This document shows positions 1 to 8,247 of a DNA stretch of 64,000 nt, piece by piece (positions within the stretch are counted from its first letter, which is position 1; each line of letters opens with the position of its first letter). The position numbers were made by a program, and so were the translations under genes. Below the pieces are notes generated by a model that was not told the origin of the DNA, did no database searches, and saw nothing but the letters and a program-made list of their open reading frames with translations. Origin of the DNA: Alphaproteobacteria bacterium. GTDB taxonomy: Bacteria > Pseudomonadota > Alphaproteobacteria > ATCC43930 > CGMCC-115725. The stretch spans positions 62,001-126,000 of the forward strand of contig JAGWNF010000003.1 in the NCBI GenBank assembly GCA_028871455.1, in the 5' to 3' direction.

Positions 1-1
1 C

Positions 2-739
2 GTCACCATGATGACGGTCGGCGATTATCCCGATTATCTCGCCGTCGGCTATCTCATCAACCAGAACATGCTGCGGCCGGACGACGTCATTACCAGCATC
101 GACTACGACGACGAGCTCGAGACCGTCGTGGTGCGCACCGAGCGCAAGACCGATTACGAGAAGAAGCTCAGGAAGAAGACGCTCACTTCGGGCTGCGCCC
201 AGGGTACGGTCTTCGGCGACCTGATGGAGAAGTTCGACGACGTGCGGCTCGATCCCGATGCCGTGATCAAGACGTCGTGGCTCTATGCGCTGACCAAGAA
301 GATCAACACCGCGCCCAGCCTCTATCTCGCCGCCGGCGCGATCCACGGCTGCGTGCTCTGCGAGGAGGATCGGCCGCTGGTGTACATGGAGGACGTCGGC
401 CGGCACAACGCCATCGACAAGATCGCCGGCTACATGCGCATGAATAAAGTCTCGCCCAGGGGCAAGATCTTCTACACCACCGGGCGCCTGACGTCGGAAA
501 TGGTGATCAAGACGGTGCAGATGGGGATTCCGATCCTGGTGTCGCGCTCGGGATTCACCGCCTGGGGCGTCGAGCTCGCACGCCAGGCGAATCTGACGCT
601 GATCGGCCGCGCCAAAGGCAAGCGCTTCGTCGCGCTCGCGGGCGAAGGGCGCATCGTGCGCGACGACGACGGCGTCCGTGTCGACAGCGAGAACCCGCGC
701 CATCAGCGCAAGGCCTCGCTCGCCGAGGACGCGGTGTGA
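2..739 (+). CDS. fdhD: FdhD-type formate dehydrogenase accessory sulfurtransferase (5' end cut by window)
   Basis: FdhD carries sulfur from the IscS desulfurase to the molybdenum cofactor of formate dehydrogenase in the cytoplasm. The 245 visible residues contain the family's core: a TSGCAQGT segment where the sulfur-carrying cysteine lies, then IHGCVLCEEDRP, MEDVGRHNAIDKI and TTGRLTSEMV. The loop has one cysteine instead of the CxxC pair of the E. coli protein. The reading frame is open to the left edge, so the true start is outside the window. The stop overlaps the GTG start of mobA, so the two are probably co-translated, which fits a joint role in molybdenum cofactor maturation. Confidence 0.93.
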   Translation, partial: VTMMTVGDYPDYLAVGYLINQNMLRPDDVITSIDYDDELETVVVRTERKTDYEKKLRKKTLTSGCAQGTVFGDLMEKFDDVRLDPDAVIKTSWLYALTKKINTAPSLYLAAGAIHGCVLCEEDRPLVYMEDVGRHNAIDKIAGYMRMNKVSPRGKIFYTTGRLTSEMVIKTVQMGIPILVSRSGFTAWGVELARQANLTLIGRAKGKRFVALAGEGRIVRDDDGVRVDSENPRHQRKASLAEDAV

Positions 740-1383
740 CTGAGCCCGCGATGAAAATCGCGGGCGTGTTGCTGGCGGGCGGCCTGTCGCGCCGGATGGG
801 CGGCGGCGACAAGTCGCTGCGCGTCTTGGCGGGCGCCAGCATTCTCGAGCGCGTGATCGCCCGCGCGCGCCCGCAGGTCGCGGCTCTGGTCCTCAACGCC
901 AACGGCGATCCCGCGCGGTTCGCCGTTTTCGGTCTGCCGGTGGTTGCCGACAGCATTCCGGATTTTGCCGGGCCGCTGGCCGGCGTGCTTGCCGGTCTCG
1001 ATTGGGCAACCGCGAACGTCGCCGGCGTAACGCATGTCGCCAGCTTCGCCACCGACGCGCCTTTTCTGCCGACCGATCTGGTTGCGCGCCTGACCGCGGC
1101 GGTGAGCGACGGCAAACACGATCTCGCCTGCGCCGCGTCAAACGGCAGGCCGCATCCGGTATTCGGCTTATGGCCGCTGTCGCTGCGCGAGGATTTGCGC
1201 ACGGCGCTGACGGCGGGCATCCGCAAGGTCGACCAATGGACGGCGCGGCACCGGCTGGCGGTCGTTGAATTCGCCGCGCAGTCCTACGATCCGTTCTTCA
1301 ATGCTAACACGCCTGAGGATCTCCGCGAGGGCGAGCGCGTCAGCCGCCAGGCAGATGTCGGGCGCCGCGTGGCGCCGGGCTGA
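736..1383 (+). CDS. mobA: Molybdenum cofactor guanylyltransferase MobA
   Basis: MobA attaches GMP from GTP to molybdopterin, giving the guanine dinucleotide cofactor used by formate dehydrogenases and related enzymes. The 215-residue protein shows the nucleotide-binding signature LLAGGLSRRMGGGDK near residues 12-26, an FATDAPFLP segment for metal binding, and the PHPVFGLWP segment typical of MobA. The GTG start overlaps the fdhD stop; an ATG five codons further in is an alternative start. Length is normal for the family. The fdhD-mobA order supports a molybdoenzyme maturation operon. Confidence 0.92.
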   Translation: MTEPAMKIAGVLLAGGLSRRMGGGDKSLRVLAGASILERVIARARPQVAALVLNANGDPARFAVFGLPVVADSIPDFAGPLAGVLAGLDWATANVAGVTHVASFATDAPFLPTDLVARLTAAVSDGKHDLACAASNGRPHPVFGLWPLSLREDLRTALTAGIRKVDQWTARHRLAVVEFAAQSYDPFFNANTPEDLREGERVSRQADVGRRVAPG

Positions 1384-1403
1384 ACGCGCGGCGGGGGCGG
1401 GGG

Positions 1404-1922
1404 ATGGTGCGGACAAACTGGCGGAGCATGACGGCGGCGCTCGGCGCGCTTTGCGCGCTCGCCGCCTGCACGACGCCGCCGGCGACGCCGCAGGCGATGA
1501 CCGCGGCCGACGCGCCTGCGCCCAAGCCCAACTGGGTGGTGAAGCGCGCGGTTGCGGTCGGCAACGTCACCGACGCATCGGGCCATTCGGCCGTCACGGC
1601 CGAGGCGTTCCGTCAGGCGTTGGAGCAGAGCCTGGCCGCCGCCAACTATCTTGCCGATGGACCGAAGGCGCATTATCGCCTCGACGCCTCGCTGCAGGAG
1701 ATCGACCAGCCGCCGTTCACGCTCACCGAGAACGTCACCGTCACGTCGACCGTGCTTTATCGGCTGACCGGACACGGCACCAACGCGCAATACTCGGTCA
1801 CGAGTACCGCTACCGCGACCTTCGACGATGCCGCGATCTTCGGCAAGCGGGTGCAGCTCGCCAGCGAACGCGCGCTGCACGCGAACATCGAAGCTCTGCT
1901 CGACAAACTGCAGAAGTTCTGA
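1404..1922 (+). CDS. Small periplasmic lipoprotein, unknown function
   Basis: The 172-residue protein begins with a basic stretch and a hydrophobic segment ending in a lipobox (LAAC, cysteine 22), so it should be lipid-anchored after signal peptidase II cleavage. A proline/alanine-rich linker follows, then a domain with the motifs VGNVTDASGH and FRQALEQSLAAANYL. This resembles small outer-membrane lipoproteins that lack an assigned role. It lies 20 bp after mobA on the same strand. I do not recognise a specific family. Confidence 0.78.
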   Translation: MVRTNWRSMTAALGALCALAACTTPPATPQAMTAADAPAPKPNWVVKRAVAVGNVTDASGHSAVTAEAFRQALEQSLAAANYLADGPKAHYRLDASLQEIDQPPFTLTENVTVTSTVLYRLTGHGTNAQYSVTSTATATFDDAAIFGKRVQLASERALHANIEALLDKLQKF

Positions 1923-2071
1923 GCCGAGGCTGGCCCCGCGCGGGCCGGGGGTCCTATACTGCCCCGCGATGCATCACGACTGGCCGTCAGGCGCGTGGGG
2001 GCGGAGGACGCGTTCCGAGCAACCGCGGTTCGCCGTTTCGATGCGACAAAGCCACTGAGGCCCGCGCAGCG

Positions 2072-3466
2072 GTGGCTCGCCTCGTCATCGTCTCCAACCG
2101 GATCATGCTGCCGCGCGCGCATGGCGAACGCGAGCGCGCTGGCGGCATGGCAGTGGCGCTGCGCGACGCGCTGCGCGCCCGGGGCGGCTTGTGGTTCGGC
2201 TGGTCGGGCGAGACCGCCGACGCGACGTCGACGGCGGCGAAGATTGCGCAATCGGGGCGCATCCAATTCGCGACGATCGATCTCGGCCGTGCCGATCACG
2301 ACCAGTACTACAACCGGTTTTCGAACGGCACGTTGTGGCCGCTGCTGCACTATCGGCTCGGTTTGCTGGAATTCCGGCAAGAGAGCCTCGACGGCTATCT
2401 GCGGGTGAACGAGGCGTTTTCGCATGCGCTGCGGCCGTTGCTGCGGCCGGACGATCTCGTCTGGGTCCACGACTATCATCTGATACCGCTGGCGGCGAGC
2501 TTGCGTAAGCACGGCGCCGCGAACCGCATCGGCCTTTTCCTGCACACCTCGTTTCCGCCGCCGGCGCTGTTCACCGCGTTGCCGCGCTACGAGGTCCTGG
2601 CCGACGCGCTCACCGCCTACGATGTCGTCGGGCTGCAGACCGAGGACGATCGCGCTAACCTCAGCAGCGTCATGACGACGCATTATCGCTGCGGCACGAC
2701 CGCCCGGGGCGAACTCGATCTGCCGACGCGGCGCGTGCTCCTCTGCGCCATGCCGGTCGGCATCGATGCGGCGGCGATGGCGGAAATGGCCGAGACCGCA
2801 AGCGCGGGGTCGGAGCAGCGGCGTCTGGTCGATAGCCTGGTCGGGCGTCAGCTCATTCTCGGCGTCGACCGGCTCGACTACAGCAAAGGCTTGCCGCAGC
2901 GCTTCGAAGCCTACGAGCGGCTGCTGAGCGGTTTCGCCGAGCATCGCTCGCGCGTGACCTTCATGCAGATCGCGCCGGTGTCGCGCGGCGAGGTGCGCCA
3001 GTATCGCGAGTTGCGCCGCGACCTCGATCGCCTGGCCGGCCGCATCAACGGCCGGTTCGCCGAGTTCGACTGGGTGCCGGTGCGTTATCTCAATCGTTCG
3101 TTCAGCCGCCAGACGCTCGCCGGCTTTTATCGTCACGCCCGCGTCGGCTTGGTGACGCCGTTGCGTGACGGCATGAATCTCGTGGCGAAAGAGTATGTCG
3201 CGGCCCAGAACGCCGGGGATCCGGGAGTCCTGGTGCTCTCGCGCTTCGCCGGCGCGGCCCATGAGCTCACGGATGCGCTGCTGGTCAACCCGTTCGACGT
3301 CGACGCCATGGGCGAGGCGATCCACCGCGCACTCACCATGTCGCTCGCCGAGCGCCAGGCGCGCTGGCGCGCGATGATGCGGCCGATCACGACCAATACC
3401 GCCGTGGCCTGGCAGGAGACGTTTCTGAAGCTCCTGCAGAATGCAGCGGCCGCAACCGCGGCCTGA
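2072..3466 (+). CDS. otsA: Trehalose-6-phosphate synthase (GT20)
   Basis: OtsA joins UDP-glucose and glucose-6-phosphate to make trehalose-6-phosphate, the first step of stress-protectant trehalose synthesis. The 464-residue product shows LVIVSNR at the N-terminus, AGGMAVAL in the glucose-phosphate loop, VWVHDYHLIPLA, FLHTSFPPP, VDRLDYSKGLPQR and PLRDGMNLVAKEY, all signature GT20 motifs. The frame is open much further upstream, but similarity begins exactly at a GTG codon (2072), which I take as the start; length then matches the family. No otsB phosphatase gene is present in the window. Confidence 0.93.
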   Translation: MARLVIVSNRIMLPRAHGERERAGGMAVALRDALRARGGLWFGWSGETADATSTAAKIAQSGRIQFATIDLGRADHDQYYNRFSNGTLWPLLHYRLGLLEFRQESLDGYLRVNEAFSHALRPLLRPDDLVWVHDYHLIPLAASLRKHGAANRIGLFLHTSFPPPALFTALPRYEVLADALTAYDVVGLQTEDDRANLSSVMTTHYRCGTTARGELDLPTRRVLLCAMPVGIDAAAMAEMAETASAGSEQRRLVDSLVGRQLILGVDRLDYSKGLPQRFEAYERLLSGFAEHRSRVTFMQIAPVSRGEVRQYRELRRDLDRLAGRINGRFAEFDWVPVRYLNRSFSRQTLAGFYRHARVGLVTPLRDGMNLVAKEYVAAQNAGDPGVLVLSRFAGAAHELTDALLVNPFDVDAMGEAIHRALTMSLAERQARWRAMMRPITTNTAVAWQETFLKLLQNAAAATAA

Positions 3467-3521
3467 GCGAGACTCGCGGCGGTTGCCGCGAATCGAGCGG
3501 GCGTTATAGGGTTCCGGCCGC

Positions 3522-4121
3522 ATGCAGCTGGAATTCCGCGTGCTCGAGCTGCTGGCGTCGCGGCTCTGCCACGAGCTGATCAGCCCGGTCGGCGCGATCA
3601 ACAACGGCGTCGAGTTGCTGACCGACGGCGATGCCGGTTTCGCGCGCGACGCCACCGCGCTGATCGGTCAGAGCGCGAAGCGTGCGGCGGCGCGGCTCCA
3701 GTTCTATCGCTTTGCCTACGGCGCTGGTGGCGTCGGCGGCGGCGCGCCCGAGGCCAAGGCGCTGGTCGCGGCGCTGCTCAACGGCGGCAAGGTGCGCTGC
3801 GACTGGCCGGCGGAATTCGACGCGCTGACACCCGAGTGGCAGAAGCTGGCCTGCAATCTGGTGCTGCTGGCGGCCGAGGCGTTGCCGCGCGGCGGCACTG
3901 TGAGCCTGGCGCGCGCGGGGGAGGGCGTCACGGCGACCGCGGCCGGCGAGGCGCTGAACCTGACGCCGGAGCTGAAAGCGGCGTTGGCGCCCGACGCCGA
4001 TGTCGCGGCGCTCACCGCGCGGACGGTGCATGCCTATTTCACGGCGCTTTATGCCGATCGTCTCGGCGCCAAGCTAACCTTGGCGGAAGCCGACAAGCGC
4101 GCGACTTTTATGGTAGCGTAA
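3522..4121 (+). CDS. chpT: Histidine phosphotransferase ChpT
   Basis: ChpT is the dimeric phosphotransfer protein that passes phosphate from the hybrid kinase CckA to CtrA (and CpdR) in alphaproteobacteria. The 199-residue protein has the characteristic H-box LASRLCHELISPVGAINNG, with phospho-accepting His17, followed by a degenerate kinase-like C-terminal domain without a convincing ATP-binding G-box. Its position about 600 bp from the ctrA terminator, with cckA 4.7 kb away, strongly supports the assignment. The start follows a 55-bp gap after otsA. Confidence 0.92.
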   Translation: MQLEFRVLELLASRLCHELISPVGAINNGVELLTDGDAGFARDATALIGQSAKRAAARLQFYRFAYGAGGVGGGAPEAKALVAALLNGGKVRCDWPAEFDALTPEWQKLACNLVLLAAEALPRGGTVSLARAGEGVTATAAGEALNLTPELKAALAPDADVAALTARTVHAYFTALYADRLGAKLTLAEADKRATFMVA

Positions 4122-4147
4122 GTCGTACCGGGGGGGGGTGTGCGACG

Positions 4148-4639
4148 ATGAAAACCGTTTTCGCGGCGGCGGTGCTGCTGTTTGTGCTTGCGCCTCTGGC
4201 GTGGGCGCAAGACGTTCAGCGCATCGAGATTGTCGAACATGGCATCTACACAGTCGATAAGTTCAATTGCCATCGCGATGCTCAAGGGATCGAGCGGTGC
4301 AACCGCGGCAACATCCGCCACGCGATCACCACCTGGACGGTACCGGCGCAGCTCGGCACCGAGTTCGGCTTGCGTTATCGCGTGGTCGGAACGCCGCCGA
4401 GCGCGCCCGTCGCGATCGATCGCGTTTGGCTGTTGCCGGGCTCGGGATTCCATCCGCCCGGCTCGAATCAGCCGATCGTCCGCCTCGCCCGTGTCGACCG
4501 GGTCGTGATCGGCGACACTATATTGGTCAGTTACGGCTTCGATGATCCTTGGGAGCTGGTACCGGGGACCTGGGTACTGCGATTTTCGTATCGCGGCCGC
4601 GTTCTGAGTGAGCAGCGATTCAATATCGTCAGGCGCTAA
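4148..4639 (+). CDS. Secreted DUF3859-type protein
   Basis: The 163-residue protein has a clear Sec signal peptide (hydrophobic core ending in AWAQ, cleavage near residue 21). The mature part is a beta-rich domain with ITTWTVPAQLGTEFGLRYRV, WELVPGTWVLRFSYRGR and a C-terminal EQRFNIV, features I associate with DUF3859 proteins of unknown function. The ATG at 4148 was chosen because the signal peptide starts there, although the frame is open upstream. It sits 26 bp after chpT but has no obvious link to the phosphorelay. Confidence 0.75.
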   Translation: MKTVFAAAVLLFVLAPLAWAQDVQRIEIVEHGIYTVDKFNCHRDAQGIERCNRGNIRHAITTWTVPAQLGTEFGLRYRVVGTPPSAPVAIDRVWLLPGSGFHPPGSNQPIVRLARVDRVVIGDTILVSYGFDDPWELVPGTWVLRFSYRGRVLSEQRFNIVRR

Positions 4640-4655
4640 GCCGGCAGAAACAGAA

Positions 4656-4679
4656 ACGGCGGCACTTCTGTGCCGCCGT
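4656..4679 (-). terminator. Terminator of ctrA, possibly bidirectional
   Basis: A perfect 10-bp stem (ACGGCGGCAC / GTGCCGCCGT) with a 4-nt loop lies between the convergent DUF3859 gene and ctrA. Read on the minus strand it is followed by TTCTGTTTCTG, so it best suits ctrA; the plus side lacks a T-tract. Confidence 0.72.
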
Positions 4680-4724
4680 CTGGAATTCCCCCCGGGACCC
4701 CCGAAATAAGGAACTAACGAAACC

Positions 4725-5450
4725 TCAGGCCTTGACCGCGACGCGCACCGGTTCGTTGGCGACCGGTTCGGCCGCCGGCGGATCGCGCAGCACATAGCCG
4801 CGGCCCCACACCGTCTCGATGTAGTTCTCGCCGCTGGTGGCGTTGGCCAGCTTCTTGCGCAGCTTGCAGACGAAGACGTCGATGATCTTGAGCTCGGGCT
4901 CGTCCATGCCGCCGTAGAGATGGTTGAGGAACATCTCCTTGGTCAGCGTCGTGCCCTTGCGCAGGCTCAAGAGCTCGAGGATGCCGTATTCCTTGCCCGT
5001 CAGGTGGAGCGGGGCGCCGTCGGCTTCGACGGTGCGGCTATCCAGGTTGACGGTGAGCTTACCGGTGCGGATCACCGATTCCGAATGGCCCTTGGCGCGG
5101 CGGACGATCGCCTGGATGCGGGCGATGAGCTCGCGGCGGTCGAACGGCTTGCCGAGGAAGTCGTCGGCGCCGAAGCCCAGGCCCTTGATCTTGTTATCGA
5201 GCTCGTTGAGCCCCGACAGGATCAGGATCGGTGTGCGCACCCGCGCCGCGCGCAGGCGGCGGAGCACCTCGTAGCCGTCGATATCCGGCAGCATGAGGTC
5301 GAGCACGATGATGTCGTAGTCGTAAAGTTTACCGATCTCGAGGCCGTCCTCGCCGAGGTCGGTGGTGTCGCAAATGAAGCCCTCGCTCTTGAGCATCATA
5401 TCGATGCTGGCGGCGGTGGCTGAATCATCCTCGATCAGAAGCACACGCAT
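4725..5450 (-). CDS. ctrA: Cell cycle response regulator CtrA
   Basis: CtrA is the OmpR-family master regulator of alphaproteobacterial cell cycle and motility genes; when phosphorylated via ChpT it binds TTAA-N7-TTAA boxes. The 241-residue protein has an N-terminal receiver domain (acidic pocket E7-D8-D9, phospho-acceptor Asp51, Lys of [11 protein letters not shown]) and a C-terminal winged helix with [17 protein letters not shown] and GRGYVLRDP. The receiver and DNA-binding parts look complete. The last residues are VKA rather than the Ala-Ala end seen in Caulobacter CtrA, where it serves ClpXP recognition. A perfect CtrA box lies 196 bp upstream of the start, consistent with autoregulation. 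Confidence 0.97.
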   Translation of the reverse strand: MRVLLIEDDSATAASIDMMLKSEGFICDTTDLGEDGLEIGKLYDYDIIVLDLMLPDIDGYEVLRRLRAARVRTPILILSGLNELDNKIKGLGFGADDFLGKPFDRRELIARIQAIVRRAKGHSESVIRTGKLTVNLDSRTVEADGAPLHLTGKEYGILELLSLRKGTTLTKEMFLNHLYGGMDEPELKIIDVFVCKLRKKLANATSGENYIETVWGRGYVLRDPPAAEPVANEPVRVAVKA

Positions 5451-5830
5451 CTCGAACCCCCGACGAAGTGGCCATTTCTCAAATGGTAACTTTAATCATC
5501 CTTACCGACCCGCGTAAAAAATCGGTTAATTTTAGAGATACCGGACCATATCTTTACCACCGGTCCATCTTTGTGATCGAAATGGGGCCGAGTCGGTCAT
5601 AACTTGACCACGGCGCGTCGGTGCGGACCGCCGAATTGTCCTGATTTAACTGGCAATTAAGCCGAGTCGGCGATCATGGTCACAACCTCTCGATTCGGTG
5701 CATCGAAGCTCGTTTTTGCCACAGCAATGCCACAAGTGGCTGTGACCACTGGCCACGGAAGTTACCAAATGTGGACGCTGTGACATCGTGCCGAATCGTC
5801 GGCGGGATGCTTTTTCGATGATGCGGATGC
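5451..5830. promoter_or_regulatory. Divergent control region between ctrA and the FliJ-like gene
   Basis: This 380-bp gap is markedly AT-richer than its surroundings and contains no convincing gene. It holds one perfect CtrA box (5646-5660) and a GANTC methylation motif (GATTC, 5692-5696), the kind of site used by CcrM to time ctrA expression in Caulobacter. Weaker TTAA-containing stretches occur near 5490-5530. Promoters for both flanking genes should lie here, but I cannot assign -35/-10 pairs with confidence. Confidence 0.7.
5646..5660. promoter_or_regulatory. CtrA box (TTAA-N7-TTAA)
   Basis: The sequence TTAACTGGCAATTAA matches the CtrA consensus at every conserved base. It lies in the divergent region between ctrA and the FliJ-like gene and could serve either promoter. 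Confidence 0.82.
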
Positions 5831-6166
5831 ATGAAAGCCTCTGATCACATCGCGCAGACCTATCGCCGCCAGCTCGAAGCCCATCGGCAAGAGATTGCCG
5901 AGCTTGAGCGCCTGGCGCAGTCGTTGCGGCGCCAGCAGGTGAAGATCGATGGCGAGCAGAAGGCCGCCGAGGCCGCCGGCAGCGTGCCGCACTACATCGC
6001 CGCCATGGCCGAGCGCCGCGCGCGCATCGAGCAGTCGCTCGCCGAGATCGACGTCAAGATCCGCCAGGCGCGCGAAGGGTTGAGCGAGGCCTATCACGGC
6101 GTGCGCCGTTCCGAGATCGCGGCGTCCGCCCGCGCCGAGCAGCATCGCCGCCGCCGCGCCGGCTGA
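5831..6166 (+). CDS. FliJ-like coiled-coil protein
   Basis: The 111-residue protein is almost entirely helical and charged, with heptad-like spacing from about residue 10 to 95, and ends in a basic tail (HRRRRAG). Size and character fit FliJ, the soluble flagellar export chaperone that works with the FliI ATPase; the flanking ctrA, FlhF-like, sciP and flbT genes support a flagellar role. There is no strict sequence motif to prove it, so a different small coiled-coil protein is possible. The gene is divergent from ctrA across a region with a CtrA box. Confidence 0.6.
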   Translation: MKASDHIAQTYRRQLEAHRQEIAELERLAQSLRRQQVKIDGEQKAAEAAGSVPHYIAAMAERRARIEQSLAEIDVKIRQAREGLSEAYHGVRRSEIAASARAEQHRRRRAG

Positions 6167-6180
6167 ATCGACGACTCAGA

Positions 6181-6987
6181 TCAGCGTTTGGTTCGCAACA
6201 GCCGCGCTGCCAGGCTGTCGGCGGCGAAGGTTTCGACGCCCTGGCCGAGTGCCGTCGCGCTCAGCCCCTCGGCGAAGGCGATGCCAAGCGCTTCCGGCAC
6301 GGCCAGCACGCTGCCGAGACGCTGCACAATGTCGAGCCGCGTGACGACGAATCGCTGACAGCCGATATCGCGAAACACGTGCGCGGTCTCCACCGTGTCG
6401 GCGGGATCGCCGCCGGCGGCAAGCACCAGAATCGGCTCGGCGCGTGCCGCCGTCGCCAGCGTTTCGAGCGCGGCGCGTTCGCTCGGGCTGTAGGGATTGA
6501 TGCCCGCGCTGTCGATCAGCGTCATGGCATCGGCGGATGCGCTCTGCGCGCCGAGCGCGGCGGCGTCGCCGGCAACCTCGATGCCGAGTCCGAGCGTCGC
6601 CGCGAAACGACGCAACTGCTCGATGCCGGCGCCGCGCGACGTATCGCAAGTGACGAGACGGACGGCGCGACCTCGTGCCGCGGCGTGTGCCGCAAGCTTG
6701 GCGACGGCCAGCGTCTTGCCGACGCCCGGTGCGCCGACGAAGAAGAATCGGCCGGCGGCCGTGCCGAGCGGATTGAACAAATAGAGTTGGGCAAGGGCGC
6801 GCGTGAGGGCGATCGCGCGCTCCTCACCGGGCTGCGGCGCCGCGAGCCGGACGAGTTTGCGAATTTGTGGCGTCGGAATTCCGTGAGCGGCAAGCGCGGT
6901 CTCGAGCGCCAGCTCTTCGACCGACGGCGTTGACGCGGCCGGCGGTTGGCGATCGACGGTTCCACTCGTATTGCTGGAACGGTTCAT
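6181..6987 (-). CDS. FlhF-like SRP-family GTPase
   Basis: The 268-residue protein shows an SRP-type GTPase domain: P-loop GAPGVGKT near residue 85, an ATCDT-like segment (LVTCDTSRGAGIEQLRRFA), the DSAGINPYS G3-type motif and the VTRLDIVQRLGS region. This resembles FlhF, which places flagella at the pole, but it lacks the long N-terminal basic domain and is shorter than canonical FlhF (about 400 residues). It follows sciP on the same strand with a 64-bp gap, so the two are likely one unit. The N-terminal 60 residues resemble an NG-domain helical bundle. Confidence 0.8.
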   Translation of the reverse strand: MNRSSNTSGTVDRQPPAASTPSVEELALETALAAHGIPTPQIRKLVRLAAPQPGEERAIALTRALAQLYLFNPLGTAAGRFFFVGAPGVGKTLAVAKLAAHAAARGRAVRLVTCDTSRGAGIEQLRRFAATLGLGIEVAGDAAALGAQSASADAMTLIDSAGINPYSPSERAALETLATAARAEPILVLAAGGDPADTVETAHVFRDIGCQRFVVTRLDIVQRLGSVLAVPEALGIAFAEGLSATALGQGVETFAADSLAARLLRTKR

Positions 6988-7051
6988 GGCTTACGGCTCG
7001 CGCGGGCGCTGCACCGGCGAAGACCGTAAGGCGATGGCGATGAAGGACTGC

Positions 7052-7474
7052 TTAAGGCAGTCGGCGTGCGGGCGGCCGGAGCGCGGGAGCGGATGTGCCG
7101 GCGGTATTTGAAACTGGTGCTGTCGGCGCGCCGGCGCTCAGGCTGCGATAGTCCTGCAGCCGCGTGACGCGCAGGCCGGGCAGGCCGTGGCTGTCGACGA
7201 GGCGTTGCCAGGCGAGGAACTCTTCGATCGACAGGGTGTAGCGCCGGCACGCCTCTTCGAGGCTGATGACGCCCGCGCGCACCGCGGCGACGACGACCGC
7301 CTTGCGGCGGATCACCCAGCGCTTGGTTTCGGGCGGCGGTAGCGCATCGAGCGACAGGACCGGGCCGATATCGACGAGCCAGTCGGCGTCACTTTCGGCC
7401 TCGACCGGACGGGCCGCGGGCGCGGCATTGGTGCGCGCGGCGGCGCTGACCGGATTGGAAAATCGCGTCTGCAT
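7052..7474 (-). CDS. sciP: CtrA inhibitory protein SciP (DUF1153)
   Basis: SciP binds CtrA and blocks its recruitment of RNA polymerase in G1 phase. The central domain matches the family signature closely: RWVIRRKAVVVAAVRAGVISLEEACRRYTLSIEEFL, followed by GLPGLRVTRLQDYR. The 140-residue form adds an N-terminal low-complexity region of about 45 residues and a proline-rich tail. I use the ATG at 7474; a TTG three codons upstream is possible. A near-perfect CtrA box (TTAG-N7-TTAA on this strand) lies 25 bp upstream of the ATG, placing sciP under CtrA as in Caulobacter. Confidence 0.93.
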   Translation of the reverse strand: MQTRFSNPVSAAARTNAAPAARPVEAESDADWLVDIGPVLSLDALPPPETKRWVIRRKAVVVAAVRAGVISLEEACRRYTLSIEEFLAWQRLVDSHGLPGLRVTRLQDYRSLSAGAPTAPVSNTAGTSAPALRPPARRLP

Positions 7475-7498
7475 GACACTCAATTTAGGGGCCCCGAT

Positions 7499-7513
7499 TT
7501 AAGAAAGCCCTAA
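7499..7513 (-). promoter_or_regulatory. CtrA box upstream of sciP
   Basis: TTAAGAAAGCCCTAA reads TTAA-N7-CTAA on the plus strand and TTAG-N7-TTAA on the minus strand, seven of eight consensus bases. It is 25-39 bp upstream of the sciP ATG. Confidence 0.65.
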
Positions 7514-7597
7514 AACCGGCGTGTCCGAGAAGTGGCTAAGCCGCTGGACAATTTAGGTAAAAATCAATCGATCCGACTCTGCCGCGTCGGCCGGGAC

Positions 7598-7612
7598 TTA
7601 ACGCAATCCTAA
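7598..7612 (+). promoter_or_regulatory. CtrA box upstream of flbT
   Basis: TTAACGCAATCCTAA is TTAA-N7-CTAA, seven of eight consensus bases, 60 bp upstream of the flbT start. Confidence 0.62.
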
Positions 7613-7671
7613 AGCTTCACGCCTAGAAGAAGTGGCGGGGGATTTCAAACAGCGCCAGGCCAGGCCGTAGA

Positions 7672-8100
7672 ATGCCGCTGACCATCAATCTGAAGCCGCG
7701 CGAGAAGCTCATCCTCAACGGCGTGGTGATCGAGAACTCCGGCCCGATGGCCAAGATTCTGATCCACACCAACGCCGCCCTGCTGCGCGAGAAAGACGTG
7801 CTGCCCGAAGAGAAGGCGACGACTCCGGCGCGGCGGATTTACTTCGCGATCCAGTGCCAATATTTGTTCGCCGGCAAAGCCGACATGTTCCTTGCCACTA
7901 TCGAATCTCAGCTCAACGAGTACGAGCAAACGCGGCCCGCATCGCACGCCACGCTCGGCGAGATTCGGCGGCTACTCGCCGAGGATCAGTATTATCGCGC
8001 GCTCAAAACGGCGAAGCTCTTGATCCAGCACGAAGAAGAGGCCGTCGCGGCGTCGCCGGCGCTGGCGCCGGCCGGCGGCGGCAAGCCGTCGCGCTTCTGA
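7672..8100 (+). CDS. flbT: Flagellar biosynthesis repressor FlbT
   Basis: FlbT destabilises flagellin mRNA until the hook is complete in alphaproteobacteria, acting opposite FlaF. The 142-residue protein shows the family pattern: LTINLKPREKLILNGVVIEN at the start, then ALLREKDVLPEEKATTPARRIYFAIQCQY and the helical C-terminal half. The usual partner gene flaF and flagellin genes are not in the window, so this flbT is isolated from its typical cluster. A likely CtrA box lies upstream, in a gap shared with divergent sciP. Confidence 0.94.
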   Translation: MPLTINLKPREKLILNGVVIENSGPMAKILIHTNAALLREKDVLPEEKATTPARRIYFAIQCQYLFAGKADMFLATIESQLNEYEQTRPASHATLGEIRRLLAEDQYYRALKTAKLLIQHEEEAVAASPALAPAGGGKPSRF

Positions 8101-8247
8101 GCGGTCCGGCCGGCGCCGTGAAGCGCCGGCGGCCAAATCCGGAATATTATGCCATATCAATGTGTTGCGGCGCTTGCCCGCTGGCCTTGCGATTCATATA
8201 CTCCGCGCCGCTTTGGGTCGTCCTAGGGGGTCTGTGAGGTTTTGGTG

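Noticed and set aside
1265-2071. N-terminal extension of otsA to 1265
   Set aside because: The extension overlaps mobA and the lipoprotein gene in other frames and is not GT20-like; similarity starts at the GTG at 2072.
5486-5535. Additional CtrA boxes in the ctrA upstream region
   Set aside because: TTAA half-sites occur but partners are at wrong spacing or with two or more mismatches.
8109-8130. Terminator after flbT
   Set aside because: An 8-bp GC stem is present but no T-tract follows; it may be chance in GC-rich DNA.
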